A stretch of DNA of 64,000 nucleotides from Romanomermis culicivorax (lineage: Eukaryota; Nematoda; Enoplea; Mermithida; Mermithidae): assembly GCA_963922205.1 (NCBI GenBank), contig CAWUHX010000125.1, forward strand, positions 919,792-983,791, in the 5' to 3' direction. The notes under the pieces were generated by a model. That model was not told the DNA's origin. It ran no database searches and saw only the letters and a list, made by a program, of their open reading frames with translations. This document shows positions 11,979 to 30,729 of the stretch, in pieces. The first letter of the stretch is position 1; every line of letters begins with the position of its first letter. The position numbers were made by a program, and so were the translations under genes.

Positions 11979-12640
11979 CTGGCTCATCTGATCAATAATA
12001 TGGTTTGTCATTAGGTGCATTTTTCTATTTTTTCATTTTTGAAAAGGTGAGTTGAAATTGGATATCCGGGAAAATTTATTGTTTTCACTTGCTCCAAAAC
12101 GTTACAGTTAGTTGTGCCTAAATTTTATAGCGTCTACTCCATTTTTGGTTGTATTCAAGAGACTCTTCGGTAACTGACAAGGAGATATTCTTTGGTTCAG
12201 GTTAAATTGAGTCTTTGCTTGTAATTATCGCGCATAAAGTATTGTTCCATATCGAGCATTTTTTATCGTTTTTATTTATATAGTAATTTACTGCAGGTTG
12301 AAACATCTCGAATTTGAGATCACGATATGTCTTCTTTCGAATGAAATCAATCTGCAGTTTTTTCATCGGTAATTTTTTATCTTTCAATGTCTCGAAATTT
12401 GATTTTTGCCTATATTTTTATTATTCTATCGCACATATCTGTTTTACTTTGTGTATGTAAATATATTATAACTGGTCTCGGAACGCACTTTCTGAGTGAC
12501 GATAAGAACTAAGCTTCAAAACTTCGTTTTTGGATTTCCTAATGCGCCCTTTCACTTCCAACAAAAAAATTAACTTTTCCTGGTACTTTTCAACATTTCT
12601 ACGTGGAATCTCCAAGTATCTATATGACAAAGTTTCCAAA
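11979..12640. other. Scribble 3' flank, no further gene seen
   Basis: This AT-rich sequence follows the Scribble stop codon and should contain the 3' UTR. I see no convincing canonical polyadenylation signal directly after the stop. Open frames on the - strand at 12202-12387 and 12466-12732 are short and unrecognised; the latter runs into the next repeat. Confidence 0.4.
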
Positions 12641-12649
12641 GAGTATTGA

Positions 12650-13617
12650 ACCATTTTGAGAGGCGTGTCCCCAATATAGTGATTCTCATAGCGAAGTCTC
12701 GAAACAGTGCTTCTCAAAAGAGTGAATCTCAATACAGCGAACGGTAAAAAGTCCTATGCTAGATTAAACGCACACATCATTTTTATAATACATGTCCAAA
12801 TTTGGCAGGTATATTAAAATCGTTTTTGCTAGTTGAGAGTCTATTTTTAGTTACATTTGGCCATCTAAGTTTCACATGCTTTTGTGCAGCAGTTGCGGTA
12901 TGTAGGTATGCACGAATGGACCATTACAAAATTACAAAAACATATCTGTCAGAAAAACATTTTTCCGAAATGTGTGAAGAAAAAAAATTATCATAAGGAT
13001 TCCCGATTAAAGTTATTTTGTATGGAGCCTAATTGCAAAAAATTAAATTAATGAAATAAATAAAACAAAATGAAATAATCGGATAAAAAGAAATGAATGA
13101 AATAATTGAGCAGTAAAGGCAGAACCAAAAACCAAATAATAAAGAAACGAAAAGTGAAATAATATAATATAAATTAGGTAAAAAAATATAACAAAAGTTC
13201 ACAACCTGAGAAAATTAAACAAAAATTGGCGCAAAAGCAAAATAAGAAGATAAAAGGAAATAAGTCAACAAAAATGCATGTAGATATGTTTATAATAAAC
13301 AAACCAGAATAAAAAGCTCTAATGTCGAGAAAACACATGCTATAAAGCCATAATGTCAGACATCTGGCGATGGTGCCAAAATGTGTGACAACCAGTATCT
13401 ACCAGATAGGCCATGCACCAAACCGTTTAACCCGCCCAATTTCCAATCTAAAGACAACTTTCTTGAAAATTCGCTATTTTGGGAGCTTCGCTGTTTAGAG
13501 ACCTCGCTCTTTCGAGCATCACTGTATTGAGACATCGCTGTCTTGAGACATCACTATTTTGAGAATCACTGTATTGAGTCTCGCTATTTTGAGTTTCGCT
13601 GAATAGGGGTGAAACCT
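12650..13617. mobile_element. Non-autonomous DNA element with motif-array ends (pogo/Tigger-like?)
   Basis: The right end (about 13480-13617) is a run of 12-15-bp variants of 'cgctattttgaga' (tcgctgtttagaga, tcactgtattgaga, tcgctgtcttgaga, tcactattttgaga), ending 'tttcgctgaataggggtgaaacc'. The left end (about 12655-12745) is the same type of array on the opposite strand ('atagcgaagtctcgaaacagtg', 'ctcaatacagcgaa'). Inverted, repeated motifs of this type are seen in pogo/Tigger-like elements; that assignment is tentative. The AT-rich interior has no transposase frame. A second copy, lacking its left end, lies at 59793-60510, which shows that it is a dispersed repeat. Confidence 0.72.
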
Positions 13618-13727
13618 TTTAAGACACAATTTCTGGTAGGTTCGACCTTCCCTGTGATAGGTTGAAAGTAAGTCCTATCTCAAAATGAGAGATTTTGGAT
13701 AGTTTCGTGCGCTGAGTTTCATGGTAT

Positions 13728-14733
13728 TGTCACGATAAGTGAATTTGTAAATTATGTACATTAAGTTAAGCATAAGATTTTTGTCCAAATTAGTTTCGTG
13801 TAGTAATTGTACAGTAATCCATTTTTATTTTACTCGGAAACCATTAGGAAAAATGTAGGTTAAGTAGCCTATTGTTTTGTACATTTCTTACGTTAATTTG
13901 CCAAAACCATTAATGCATTTTCGTTCTATTATCGTAAAATACGTATGGAAAGGATTACAGTAGGAGAATAAGAGCCAAAAAACAGAGAACTACTAATCCC
14001 TTTTGTCCACTTACCAACTCCCACCCTATGGCTGGACAACTTCAAGGAACCCGTCGTAAGCAAGTTCAACCAATCAGGTTCAAACGTTTTCCTCCCATTC
14101 CCAATAAACAATTCTAGCGAATGAGATTCCCCTCACCAAAACCCCACCTCTTTTTCCGGATCCTCGGAAAAGAAGAAAAAACAGTCAGTTCGTTCTTTTG
14201 GATTCTCGAAAATCGGCAGCGTCTCAGTTTACCGACTACGTGAGTTCCCCTATTTCCTATTTGTATTTCTTGGATGACGTTCATCCGTCCAGTAGCTTGT
14301 TTTTCTCGGACGACGTTCATCCGTCCAGTAGCTTGTATTTCTCGGACGACGTTCATCCGTCCAGTAGCTTGTATTTCTCGGACGACGTTCATCCGTCCCA
14401 TTGTTTGTTTTTTTTGGACGACGTTCATCCGTCCGGTTTGTTTGGTATCGTTGAGGACGAAGTTCATCCGTCCAGTTATTCGTGTTTGGGGCGACGTTTA
14501 TCCGCCAGACGCCTATCTCTCCATAGAATCTAACCTCCCCGCCCCATAGTTAGTAGTTTCTCCGATTCCTTTTCACTCAGTTGCTCTTATTCTCCTGCTC
14601 ATCCCTTTCTCGCGATTTTTTATCATGTCCCCTGCCTTATCCACATTGTAATTTAGCCTTTTGATATTAAATTATTATAAAGGAATATTTCAGAAGGCGT
14701 TTACGTAAACAGGAAAATTACCATTACGTAACA
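13728..14733 (+). repeat. Element A 5' LTR
   Basis: It starts TGTCACGATAAG and ends CGTAACA, with imperfect terminal inverted repeats (TGTCACG / TGTTACG). It contains an AATAAA at about 14103, a 36-bp tandem repeat (14270-14480), and AT-rich 'attaaattattataaagg' near its 3' end. Length matches the 3' LTR exactly (1006 bp) through compensating one-base indels. Confidence 0.95.
14270..14480 (+). repeat. 36-bp tandem repeats with hairpin core inside element A LTR
   Basis: About six units share the core GGACGACGTTCATCCGTCC followed by 'agtagcttgtatttctc'. The full unit is 36 bp; the first three units are almost identical and the last two are diverged. The core can fold: GGACG pairs with CGTCC around a nine-base loop. 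The same array is at about 22830-23030 in the 3' LTR. Because 36 is a multiple of three, both strands give periodic open frames, which I regard as by-products. Confidence 0.93.
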
Positions 14734-14735
14734 AG

Positions 14736-14753
14736 TGGTGACCGTACTTATTT
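14736..14753 (+). promoter_or_regulatory. Element A primer-binding site
   Basis: TGGTGACCGTACTTATTT starts two bases after the 5' LTR. It begins TGG, the complement of a tRNA CCA end, as expected for minus-strand priming. The priming tRNA was not identified. Confidence 0.75.
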
Positions 14754-14871
14754 GAACCGAAAGGAAAAAGTAAGCCCCTAGTTTTTATTCCCACCCTTCC
14801 TGTTGAAAAAGTCCCATTCCATCATTCTAAAAGCTCCATTTACCATTCCTCTCCCGTTTTCTCCTTGTTAA

Positions 14872-22246
<7,375 letters not shown>

Positions 22247-22274
22247 CCCACCCAAACAAGGACGTTTGCTTTAT

Positions 22275-22286
22275 AAAGAAGGGAGG
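22275..22286 (+). promoter_or_regulatory. Element A polypurine tract
   Basis: The purine run AAAGAAGGGAGG directly precedes the TG of the 3' LTR, the expected position for plus-strand priming. Confidence 0.9.
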
Positions 22287-23292
22287 TGTCACGATAAGTG
22301 AATTTGTAAATTATGTAAATTAAGTTAAGCTTAAGATTTTTGTCCAAATTAGTTTCGTGTAGTAATTGTACAGTAATCCATTTTTATTTTACTCAGAAAC
22401 CATTAGGAAAAATGTAGGTTAAGTAGCCTATTGTTTTGTACATTTCTTACATTAATTTGCCAAAACCATTAATGCATTTTCGTTCTATTATCGTAAAATA
22501 CGTATGGAAAGGATTACAGTAGGAAAATAAGAGCCAAAAAACAGAGAACTACTAATCCCTTTTGTCCACTTACCAACTCCCACCCTATGGGTGGACAACT
22601 TCAAGGAACCCGTCGTAAGCAAGTTCAACCAATCAGGTTCAAACGTTTTCCTCCCATTCCCAATAAACAATTCTAGCGAATGAGATTCCCCTCACCAAAA
22701 CCCCACCTCTTTTTCCGGATCCTCGGAAAAGAAGAAAAAACAGTCAGTTCGTTCTTTTGGATTCTCGAAAATCGGCAGGGTCTCAGTTTACCGACTACGT
22801 GAGTTCCCCTATTTCCTATTTGTATTTCTTGGACGACGTTCATCCGTCCAGTAGCTTGTTTTTCTCGGACGACGTTCATCCGTCCAGTAGCTTGTATTTC
22901 TCAGACGACGTTCATCCGTCCAGTAGCTTGTATTTCTCAGACGACGTTCATCTGTCCCATTGTTTGTTTTTCTTGGACAACGTTCATCCATCTGGTTTGT
23001 TTGGTATCGTTGAGGACGAAGTTCATCCGTCCAGTTATTCGTGTTTAGGGCGACGTTTATCCGCCAGACGCCTATCTCTCCATAGAATCTCACCTCTCCG
23101 CCCCATATTTAGTAGTTTCTCCGATTCCTTTTCACTCAGTTGCTCTTATTCTCCTGCTCATCCCTTTCTCGCGATTTTTATCATGTCCCCTGCCTTATCC
23201 ACATTGTAATTTAGCCTTTTGATATTAAATTTTTAATAAACGAATATTTCAGAAGGCGTTTACATAAACAGGAAAATTACCATTACGTAACA
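22287..23292 (+). repeat. Element A 3' LTR
   Basis: It is a 1006-bp direct repeat of 13728-14733 and contains the same 36-bp hairpin repeats. It is followed by the target duplicate GTAT (23293-23296). Confidence 0.95.
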
Positions 23293-23296
23293 GTAT

Positions 23297-26200
23297 GATT
23301 GGTTTTTCTTTAAAATGGAAATTCATGCGGCTATGGTATGCCAAAATTTTAAAATTGATGTTTTGTGGCATTTTTCAGGTGATCTTGCTAGGCAAGCGAT
23401 ATTTCGGGATTGGAGTGATTTTATTTGATAAATGAATATGCATTTTACTCAGGAGAGGGTAGGCTTTTTTGATGTAATATTCAAAGCAAATAATTGCTCA
23501 CCTTTGAATTGAGTTTCAAGTGTCGAAAATGAGCCGTCAAAATTGTTTGTTTATGAGCACTTCCGAACACCTTCCCATTGGATGCCGCGGAGTTTTATTT
23601 TCTTTTTTTTATATAGCTAATGCATTCTTACTGTATTAGTAGAATTTTCATCAAAATACTTGTACCATTTGGAGAGCTGCACGGCTAAGAAGGCATACTC
23701 ACTGAAAATGATCAGAAGTCACTGCATTTTCCATGTGGCTCTTGTCTACCCCTTGTGATATATTTATTATCTATACTATAGAATAATCAAATAACCAACA
23801 GGCTATAGTTTGATGTATTGTTTCACAAACAAACATTTTACTCTCTGCAAAGATAGTTCAAACTGTCGAAAATGAGAAACAAAAAAAATCCTATAGTGGC
23901 ACTCCCGAGCATCTTCACCCATGATCATACCTTTAAGACCTCCGACCAGTGGGGTGGGGTAAATCCGAAATTTGGGGGAGGGGGTCGAAAAAAGTCGAAA
24001 TTTTTACCAACAAAGCCAACAAACATACACTTTTTTGCACTTTTTTAAATTTTTTCCAAACTGGGGGGGGGGGGGTTGGGTATATGGTTGGCCAAGTTGG
24101 GGGGTGGGTCGCCCCCCAACTCCCCCCAAGTACAGGTATGGCCATGATTCTGTAGAATTTTGTCTTTTTATTCTTTAATTCTTACATTCGTACAGTAGCT
24201 GTGAAAGTAACATCATCATGATCACACACCGTTTTAGGAGCCGTAGATATTTGCACAACTGCACTGTTATTCGAACCTATTTTTGAATTTGGATAAAAGC
24301 TCAACCAATAAAGTTATGCGAGTACAGGATGCATCCTTTATAAGAAAAATGTGACTCGTAGTCCTGATAAATTTTCATTGGCTCAAGTTTGATGGTTGCT
24401 GAACGACGTGCTTAATGAAAAATCGAAAACTTGGAAAATTTTAATTAAATTTCAGAAATCCAGTCATTCTATGAAATCTGTTCACAGGTGAACGGCAAGA
24501 GATATTCGTGTGCACTTATGTAAGGAAAAGCACTGTAATTTACCATCATTTTCTTTATTGCGTGTTCTTGTTAATATCACGTAGTTTGAAACAGGGTGCA
24601 TCCAACTTAACAGCACTTTCTCACAGCTAATAACATAGACCGGAGCCGGACGGCCGACATTTTATTTTGCAACACTAAACTCGCAGTTTCGATTTTTCCA
24701 ATCAAACCCGAGAGGAGTTTTTGTTGCGTCCGTTTTGAGACATACTGTTGCACAACCATTGTAAATAGATCGATGAAATTTTACCAATGATTCGACTCGC
24801 ATCTTTTGTTTTTAATCGTCTAATTTGAGCGTTTTCAATTTTTTCTGCCTCTCGTTGATGACATATTTAGTGGGATTAATCAGCATTTCCGTACCAACTT
24901 TCAGAATGTGTAGACACCTGAAGCTTCCAAAGCGGTACACAAATCTGATTGAAATTTGAACAGGTTACAGAAATCGAGAGAAAAGTTCTGCGGTATCTTG
25001 TTCTGTGACATCAATCTCCAAGTGACTTTTTCAGTTTTTTGACACTTTAAAATAGCATATTAAGTGTAAAGTGAAGAATTGGAAATTTTTTCATGCCTGA
25101 ATATGATCTTCTGCGCACAATGAATATTTGGCTTCAGAGTCATATCCTTCACAAGCTGTAATATTTCTGAACACGTATACGGACTGAAAAATTTGAAAAT
25201 TCCAAACTTTGAAATACTGTAGCTATGCGAATTTTGTTTTTTATGCAGAATGAATGCTGACACCATAACATATTTTATGCTTAATATTATTATTCGCAAC
25301 AATTATTTGAGCAAAATTTACATCACATTTTGTGGTATAAAAGTCGCAAAATAATAAAAATCCTTGGGGAGTCAGCCATGGCTCTGACATGGCGTATTTA
25401 ACATTGTTACGCTAATTCCTACGAATTCCTGATGCCTATCTATCTTTAATACGGCAGATCCAGTGACAAGTTGAAGTGAGTTCAATTCGGAATAATAGTA
25501 GGCAAATTAGTGTAATCAATGAGGACAAGTTTCTCGTTCATCAGCGACGAGCAGAGCAATTGATAATTTACTTCAGCCTGGTTAAATCCAGTTGAATGTC
25601 GGCAACATGTCTGTCTATATCAAACGTGGATGTTGCTCACTACATGAAAAATGTGTGCAAATATAACTTTTTTCTTGTCGCTGCATCTCTGCCACTTAAA
25701 ATAAAATGTACACTATATATCGTATTTTATATTTATATTATTTATTTATATTTATACTTCGTTGATTGTTATAATTTGCCTATTGATTAAAGATTTTACT
25801 GACCTTCAATGTTTCTGTATTAAATTACTGTAAATTCAGTTCTCCATACGCAGATTTGATTCCGACTTTTAAAAAAACACGTCATATTGGAGCAAACCAA
25901 AATAGAAAAAATGCGCATCCCGAGGAAACTATCCAATACCTCATTTGCAGACATGATAATTGTAACGTACATGCTAACACAGTACTGTAAATATATAGTC
26001 TACATTATGTGATATTCATTTATTAAATATAATTTCATTTCTTAATCTATCGTCTCAAGGGTGTCTGGGATTCACACCCAAACATTCCTGTAAATTTATT
26101 ATTTTGATCCGTCCACACCCCGGTAGCCGCTATTGACCCAATTAAGACGCCCCAATTAATTTGCACATCGGCAGCTGGTCCCCTACAACCTACACTAAAG

Positions 26201-27126
26201 TGCACATTCCATGTCTACATCAATTTCTCATAAAAATCGTAAACAACACCTGCACACAGTAAAAAGTAAAAGCCCCGCCAGACATTAGTCTCAAGTGGAA
26301 CGGTAGTGATGGTCCCATAAAACATGTATACACAGAGGAAATAGATACAGAAGCATGCACAGAAGCACAGAGGTGTGGCTAAGCCCACCGTAGGAAGCAA
26401 GCATAAGGAAAGCACGAAGAGCATACAGTACTAGGAAAGCGTTGGAAGGCATGACCAAACTAGCGAGAAGAATGAAGTAAGAAGCAGCGATTGATGGCAG
26501 AAGAAGATTGTCGGAAACAAGACCTCCCGCAGCGTCAAGGGAGTGGCCACAGAAGCCGTATTTAAAGAGAAGCAAAGCATGATTCCGTCAGAATTTTCGA
26601 TTTTAATTTTATTTGCAAGCGCGTTTTTCGTAGAAGCGAGATTTAGAAGCGATAAAGCGAGTTTTTTCTATTTGCAAGCATTCATATAATTTGTCGATGA
26701 GCAAGCGATCGTCCATTTCGTATTTATTTGACCGTCGTATGTTCATATCCCGTTTCCGTTGTACGTCGCCCCGTTCGTTTAGGATCAAGTAAAGTATCGC
26801 TAAGAACTGGTCGTTACATAATTTGTCCTAGGTCAATGTGTAAATTTCTTACTCAAAAACTGCGTTAAGGGTCATTTACATTTGCCTTTTTCGACGGAAC
26901 GGAACAGATCGCCAACAGCTTGAAATGTTCAGCCTGACAATCCACTTTCGATCAGAAAGGAAAACTACAATTTTCTAGAAAATGGCCGATGATAACCTCC
27001 AACTGAACGGAACGAAAATTTTGCTTTAGTTTGGTAACAATGTGTTGATTGCATTCCGTTCTGTCGGAAAAGTCAAGTATATATCACCCTTTAGGCTCAA
27101 ATTACAGAAAGTGGGTTAAACGTGGG
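23297..27126. other. AT-rich intergenic DNA, no gene recognised
   Basis: No frame exceeds 100 codons and none matches a known family. A G-rich patch at about 23950-24130 ('tttggggga', 'actgggggg', 'gttggggggtggg') resembles the G-rich MITE interiors elsewhere in the window, but I could not define its ends. A hydrophobic 94-codon frame on the - strand (26291-26575) is discussed under rejected items. Confidence 0.5.
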
Positions 27127-27132
27127 TAAGAG

Positions 27133-27532
27133 AGACCCTGCTATACTTTGAGGGCCCGCGGCAGGTGCTTGCCGTCACTGTTAGAAGTATAGCAGCTCAT
27201 AGTTGGCGCCGTCGTCATCAAAAGCTGCTATACTTCGTCTTTTTGATGATGGACGGCGCCGATTGTCAATTTCGATTCAAGCAAAATTTCTGAACCGTCA
27301 CTAGCCGTCGCGTATGTTATAACATATGAATTATGGTGCGAAAATGCATCTTGGTGTTTTATCATTTTTTCGTGGGTTTGCAGTAGGTATCTCACGGCTG
27401 GCACTGGATGAAGTACAGCAGCAAAAATTTGCAACCGGTGACGGCCGTCGCCAGCCGGTGCCGGTTTAAAAATATTTCATCCGGCGCCGTCCGGCGACGA
27501 CCGGCGCCGGCCGTCGAAGTATAGCAGGGCCT
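27133..27532. mobile_element. GC-rich TIR element (MITE), 400 bp
   Basis: The ends are 16-bp inverted repeats, AGACCCTGCTATACTT on the left and AGGCCCTGCTATACTT reversed on the right, with one mismatch. They are flanked by TAAGAG on both sides (27127-27132 and 27533-27538). 'agctgctatacttcgtc' and 'gaagtatagcagctc' recur inside. The interior is rich in CCGGCGCCGG-type palindromes and could fold strongly. No coding capacity was seen. Superfamily is uncertain; a 6-bp duplication is unusual. Confidence 0.82.
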
Positions 27533-27539
27533 TAAGAGT

Positions 27540-27830
27540 AAAATGGCAGAAGAAATCGTAGGTAAATAAAAGTGGAGTAAAATCTCGGGTAGAATCGTAT
27601 GTTAAGGCCAGGTAAAAATCGGGTAGAATCGCGGGAAAGATCGTGGGTTAAAGACGGGTGAAATCGTTGGTGGAAAAAAATAACCCATGATTTTACCCAT
27701 ATCGAGATTACACAAGATAGATAAGGTAAAAGTTGGGTAAAAAGTTGGTGAAAAAAACATGAAAATAACCTGTGATTTTACCCTGCTATTAGCAGGGTTA
27801 TATTGACAGGAAGTTTATATTTTTCACTTA
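27540..27830. repeat. Degenerate 'gggtaaaatcgggtagaatcg' repeat
   Basis: Short imperfect repeats of gggtaaaa/gggtagaatcg/gtgggtaaaa run from about 27540 to 27790. They continue the sequence interrupted by the TIR element to the left ('ggttaaacgtgggtaagag'). No coding potential. Confidence 0.55.
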
Positions 27831-27839
27831 AGGCTCGGA

Positions 27840-28754
27840 TTTGATTGGTTCTTTGCATGCCATCGATGTGTTGCAGGTTAAACTGAATCTGATGTTAGTG
27901 ATGACAATGACAAGAAGCCCGAAAATCCAGATTTTCCGGAAATACATTGATCATCATTGTACATATTTCAGTACAACAGCATCAGCATAAATTTGTGATA
28001 CCAGTGGGTTATTGTCGAAGAGCACTTTTTCGAGCTACACTATTATTCGATAGTGCAACAATTTTTAAACACATCTTTTGCTTTTCAAACTCCGTTGAGA
28101 TGAATCAACAGGTTTTTTACATCAATATTTTGATATGTGAACCTGATGAAAATTGTGACTTTTGATGAAAACGTTTGAAGCTTGAATAATCTTCCAGAAC
28201 ATTCTCCTTAGGCACAGAAAACAATGACTCCTACGGTCTTTGAGTTAATAAACAAATACCATCTATGCTATAACAACTGAAATGCACTATAGTCTGTTTT
28301 TTAGAATGCTTGTAAATCGAGAAATTTGTCTTTAAAATCGTTTGCACTAAGTCTTTGCTGAAGAATTTTTTACTCAAAAATTCTTGTCAAGTTTTACAAA
28401 TTTTTAGTCTTAAATAACATATTGCTTAGCAGAAAATCTTAAAAATATAAAATATGGCTCGTCTTATGGTATTAGAAGTTGCAATCAAAAAACGCAGTGA
28501 GTTCATCACTCTGGCGCATGGCGAATTCTAAATAGTGATTATTAAGCAAACCAATACCCTCTACACTCACAGTAATCCTGTCAGAAAATTCCCTTGCATG
28601 AATTTTATTCCTGCACATAATACAGTAAAAGCATAATAATTATCTCAGGATAGCTGGTTACAGGAGCATGAGCGGATGGCTCACATAATCAGGGAAGTAG
28701 TGCATAGTCATGAGAGCTATTGCTTTGAACCGAAAGAAATGTATCGTTGCGAGA
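27840..28754. other. AT-rich flank left of the LTR array, no gene seen
   Basis: Only short frames (longest 72 codons) with no recognised domain. The last bases before LTR1 are ..cgttgcgaga. No target duplicate of these bases is found right of LTR3. Confidence 0.5.
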
Positions 28755-30211
28755 TGTCACATTTTACGCCATGTCACGTGTATGACATGTGGATGTGGGA
28801 GAGCTGGGGAGGTTTGGGTATCTCATCAGGTAATACCGTGTCTTAGACGTCACATTGATGGTGAACCATATCAGATTGATCCTATTACAGTGAGTAATAG
28901 GCTGTGACTCCTGATGGATACTGGCATTTTCCCCAGGCTTCCCAAGTTGGCGTTGGGGCCTAACCTGGCAAATGGTGGCTATAGAGAGATCTATAGTTGG
29001 TTCTCTTGTGTTGTCCTTGGGGTCTTGCTGTAGGGTAATGGACAACGCCGCCAGGCTAGGTGCGACAATCCCCGAGTCCTACTCAGTGAGAGTGGGGACA
29101 GGGTCACCCGTAAAATGACCTAATTTGTGGGACCCGATTATGAACCAGACAGCCCCTTTAGCCCGAACCTGAGAGGTGGAGGCCCTACTTATCTGTGGAA
29201 ACCTTGGGAAACCGACTTAGGAAGGATTTCCCAACAAATAACCCACAAATAACAATAATCCCCTGAGAAGACTCACCTAGTCCTGCTTCTCAAGCGATTA
29301 CGACGCAACGGGCGGCAAGTCCCTGGATGCTTTCGGTCTTCTGGCACTGGGAGCGGGGGATGCGATCCTCAAACGTCCTAGGCGGCGAGCGAGAGTGAGC
29401 GGCGGCGTGCGGGAGCGAGCGGGAGCGAGCGGGAGGCGAAACTCCAACGTTTAGTTCACGAACCGGGGCGGTCGGACACCAGGCACTGATGGGCAGCGGG
29501 GTACTGTAGACGGTAAGCGGCGGATGCAGTGAACAAGGGTAAATTTATGCAAATTTATTGGTAGTAAGGCGGCGGACGCACGGGTGTACAATAAAAATAT
29601 GCAAATTCGACGAAGAGCGGCGGACGCGGAGTTACAACCGGACGAAAGCTTGGTGAACCCAAGAATGAGCGAAAAAATTAAAGAAACATGTCCTTTTAAG
29701 GACATGTTTGGCTACAGCTGCAGCTTGGGCGGAGTTTCTCGGCGCTCAAGCTAACTTCTGCAGCTAGACGCGATGCAGAAGATGCCTATGAGCACATAGA
29801 CATTTTTTCGTTCACATGCGTTTAGCACTGAGGCCGACTGCAGTGCCTATGCTAAGCATATGAACGTCTTTAGCTAAAACTTCTTAGCTAGTCGTTTTTG
29901 CGTAACAAAAACGACGCTAATTTCGATGATAAGAGGTGCGTGAGCACACCAAAAATAGCCATGTGCTCGTGGAGCACGACTGGCGGAAGTTTTTAGCTAA
30001 AGGGCCTACTGTAGCCCGCGTTTGTAAAGAAATAAAAATACAACAAAACGAAACATAGAAATGCATGAAAAATATAAAAACGAACGTAAAATGCATGTGT
30101 AAAAATGAAATAAACAAAAGCATGATCAAGTAATAAACGAAACATGAAAAATAACAAAATGTCGGCATGATCGGAATCACGTGACGTTGGAGAATTGAGC
30201 GGCACGTGACA
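28755..30211 (-). repeat. Element B LTR1 (3' LTR of copy 1)
   Basis: 1457 bp; ends TGTCAC and GTGACA. It appears identical to LTR2. Both ends carry CACGTG E-box palindromes. On the coding strand an AATAAA is present at about 29554-29559. Features include 10-bp GAGCGGGAGC-type repeats (29390-29440), a perfect 12-bp-stem hairpin (29685-29710) and a second hairpin GTCGTTTTTG..CAAAAACGAC (about 29893-29917). Confidence 0.95.
29684..29920. promoter_or_regulatory. Cluster of perfect hairpins inside element B LTR
   Basis: AAACATGTCCTT and its exact complement AAGGACATGTTT are adjacent, with a TT between them (29685-29710). GCACTG..CAGTGC pairs lie at about 29826-29847. GTCGTTTTTG pairs with CAAAAACGAC (about 29893-29917). 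The same set recurs in LTR2 and LTR3. Perfect short-loop stems in a repeated, otherwise non-coding stretch suggest structured RNA in the transcript end, perhaps for polyadenylation or packaging; this role is inferred. Confidence 0.6.
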
Positions 30212-30442
30212 CGGCGGTCCTTCGAAAAAGGGCGTCCTTGTCCTTGCGGTGGTCAGTAGTGAGGTTTTTGTGCGGCGTGTCCGTGGTCGTAGGTCATTCC
30301 AAGGTGTGACGGCAAGTGGTCGAATGGGTCCGTTGGGTTGTTGGCGGATGGCGCCTTCTTTGATCGTAATTCGTCCTGCGGTATGGTAACCGGGGGTTGT
30401 TGATGCGTGAAGTTGCCGACATTGAGTATCCTGTGCGACAGT
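29993..30442 (-). CDS. Possible spliced 3' accessory ORF of element B copy 1 (copy 2: 44778-45227)
   Basis: On the coding strand, the frame opens at a textbook acceptor: a pyrimidine tract TTTTTCTTTTTCTGTGTTCCAG ends at 30443, and the first exon base is 30442. About 150 codons follow. The first half is Arg/Thr/Pro-rich (PRTRRTKTS). The second half, which runs into the LTR, is strongly hydrophobic with many Phe residues. It has no good ATG of its own. The leader donor at 40481 follows an 8-codon ATG-initiated exon that ends in phase 0, compatible with this frame. Position 3' of integrase, overlapping the LTR, is where retroviral accessory genes often lie. Function unknown; it could be chance. 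Confidence 0.3.
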   Translation of the reverse strand, partial: TVAQDTQCRQLHASTTPGYHTAGRITIKEGAIRQQPNGPIRPLAVTPWNDLRPRTRRTKTSLLTTARTRTPFFEGPPCHVPLNSPTSRDSDHADILLFFMFRLLLDHAFVYFIFTHAFYVRFYIFHAFLCFVLLYFYFFTNAGYSRPFS

Positions 30443-30479
30443 CTGGAACACAGAAAAAGAAAAATTTTCAGGGCAAGAT

Positions 30480-30570
30480 GTAGGCTATCGCAGAGGATGC
30501 GCCCAGTGAGGTACAGATTGTCGGGCTATCGCAGAGGATGCACCCAGTGAAGTGTAGGCTATCGCGTGCG
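30480..30570. repeat. ~44-bp tandem repeat downstream of element B integrase
   Basis: Three imperfect units of 'ggctatcgcagaggatgcgcccagtga' start near 30482, 30523 and 30558; the third is altered to 'gctatcgcgtgcggatgcgcc'. Copy 2 has the same at about 45267-45365. A separate 26-bp direct repeat 'cggcggtccttcgaaaaaggrcgtcc' lies next to the LTR (about 30212) and near 30664. Confidence 0.8.
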
Positions 30571-30729
30571 GATGCGCCTAAGGCGTGACGCTTGGGTTGC
30601 TGAACGCTCTCTTCTATCCACTAAGATCCAGCATGGACAAGAGTGGATACTTCGTGAGGGGCACGGCGGTCCTTCGAAAAAGGACGTCCTCGTCCGTAAG
30701 CGGGGACAATGAAGAGAATGCATCTTGAG

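Noticed and set aside
14114-14549. Open frames on both strands of element A LTR with 12-residue repeats (DDVHPSSSLYFS type)
   Set aside because: Explained by the 36-bp tandem DNA repeat, whose length is a multiple of three; open on both strands and in the LTR.
26030-26200. Possible solo-LTR end with a 'tggtcccctacaac' PBS-like string
   Set aside because: No second LTR, no target duplication and no defined ends.
26215-26575. Hydrophobic 94-codon frame on the - strand, transmembrane-like
   Set aside because: No homology recognised, no splice signals or conserved motifs; Leu-rich composition arises from A/G-rich + strand sequence (repeated 'gaagca').
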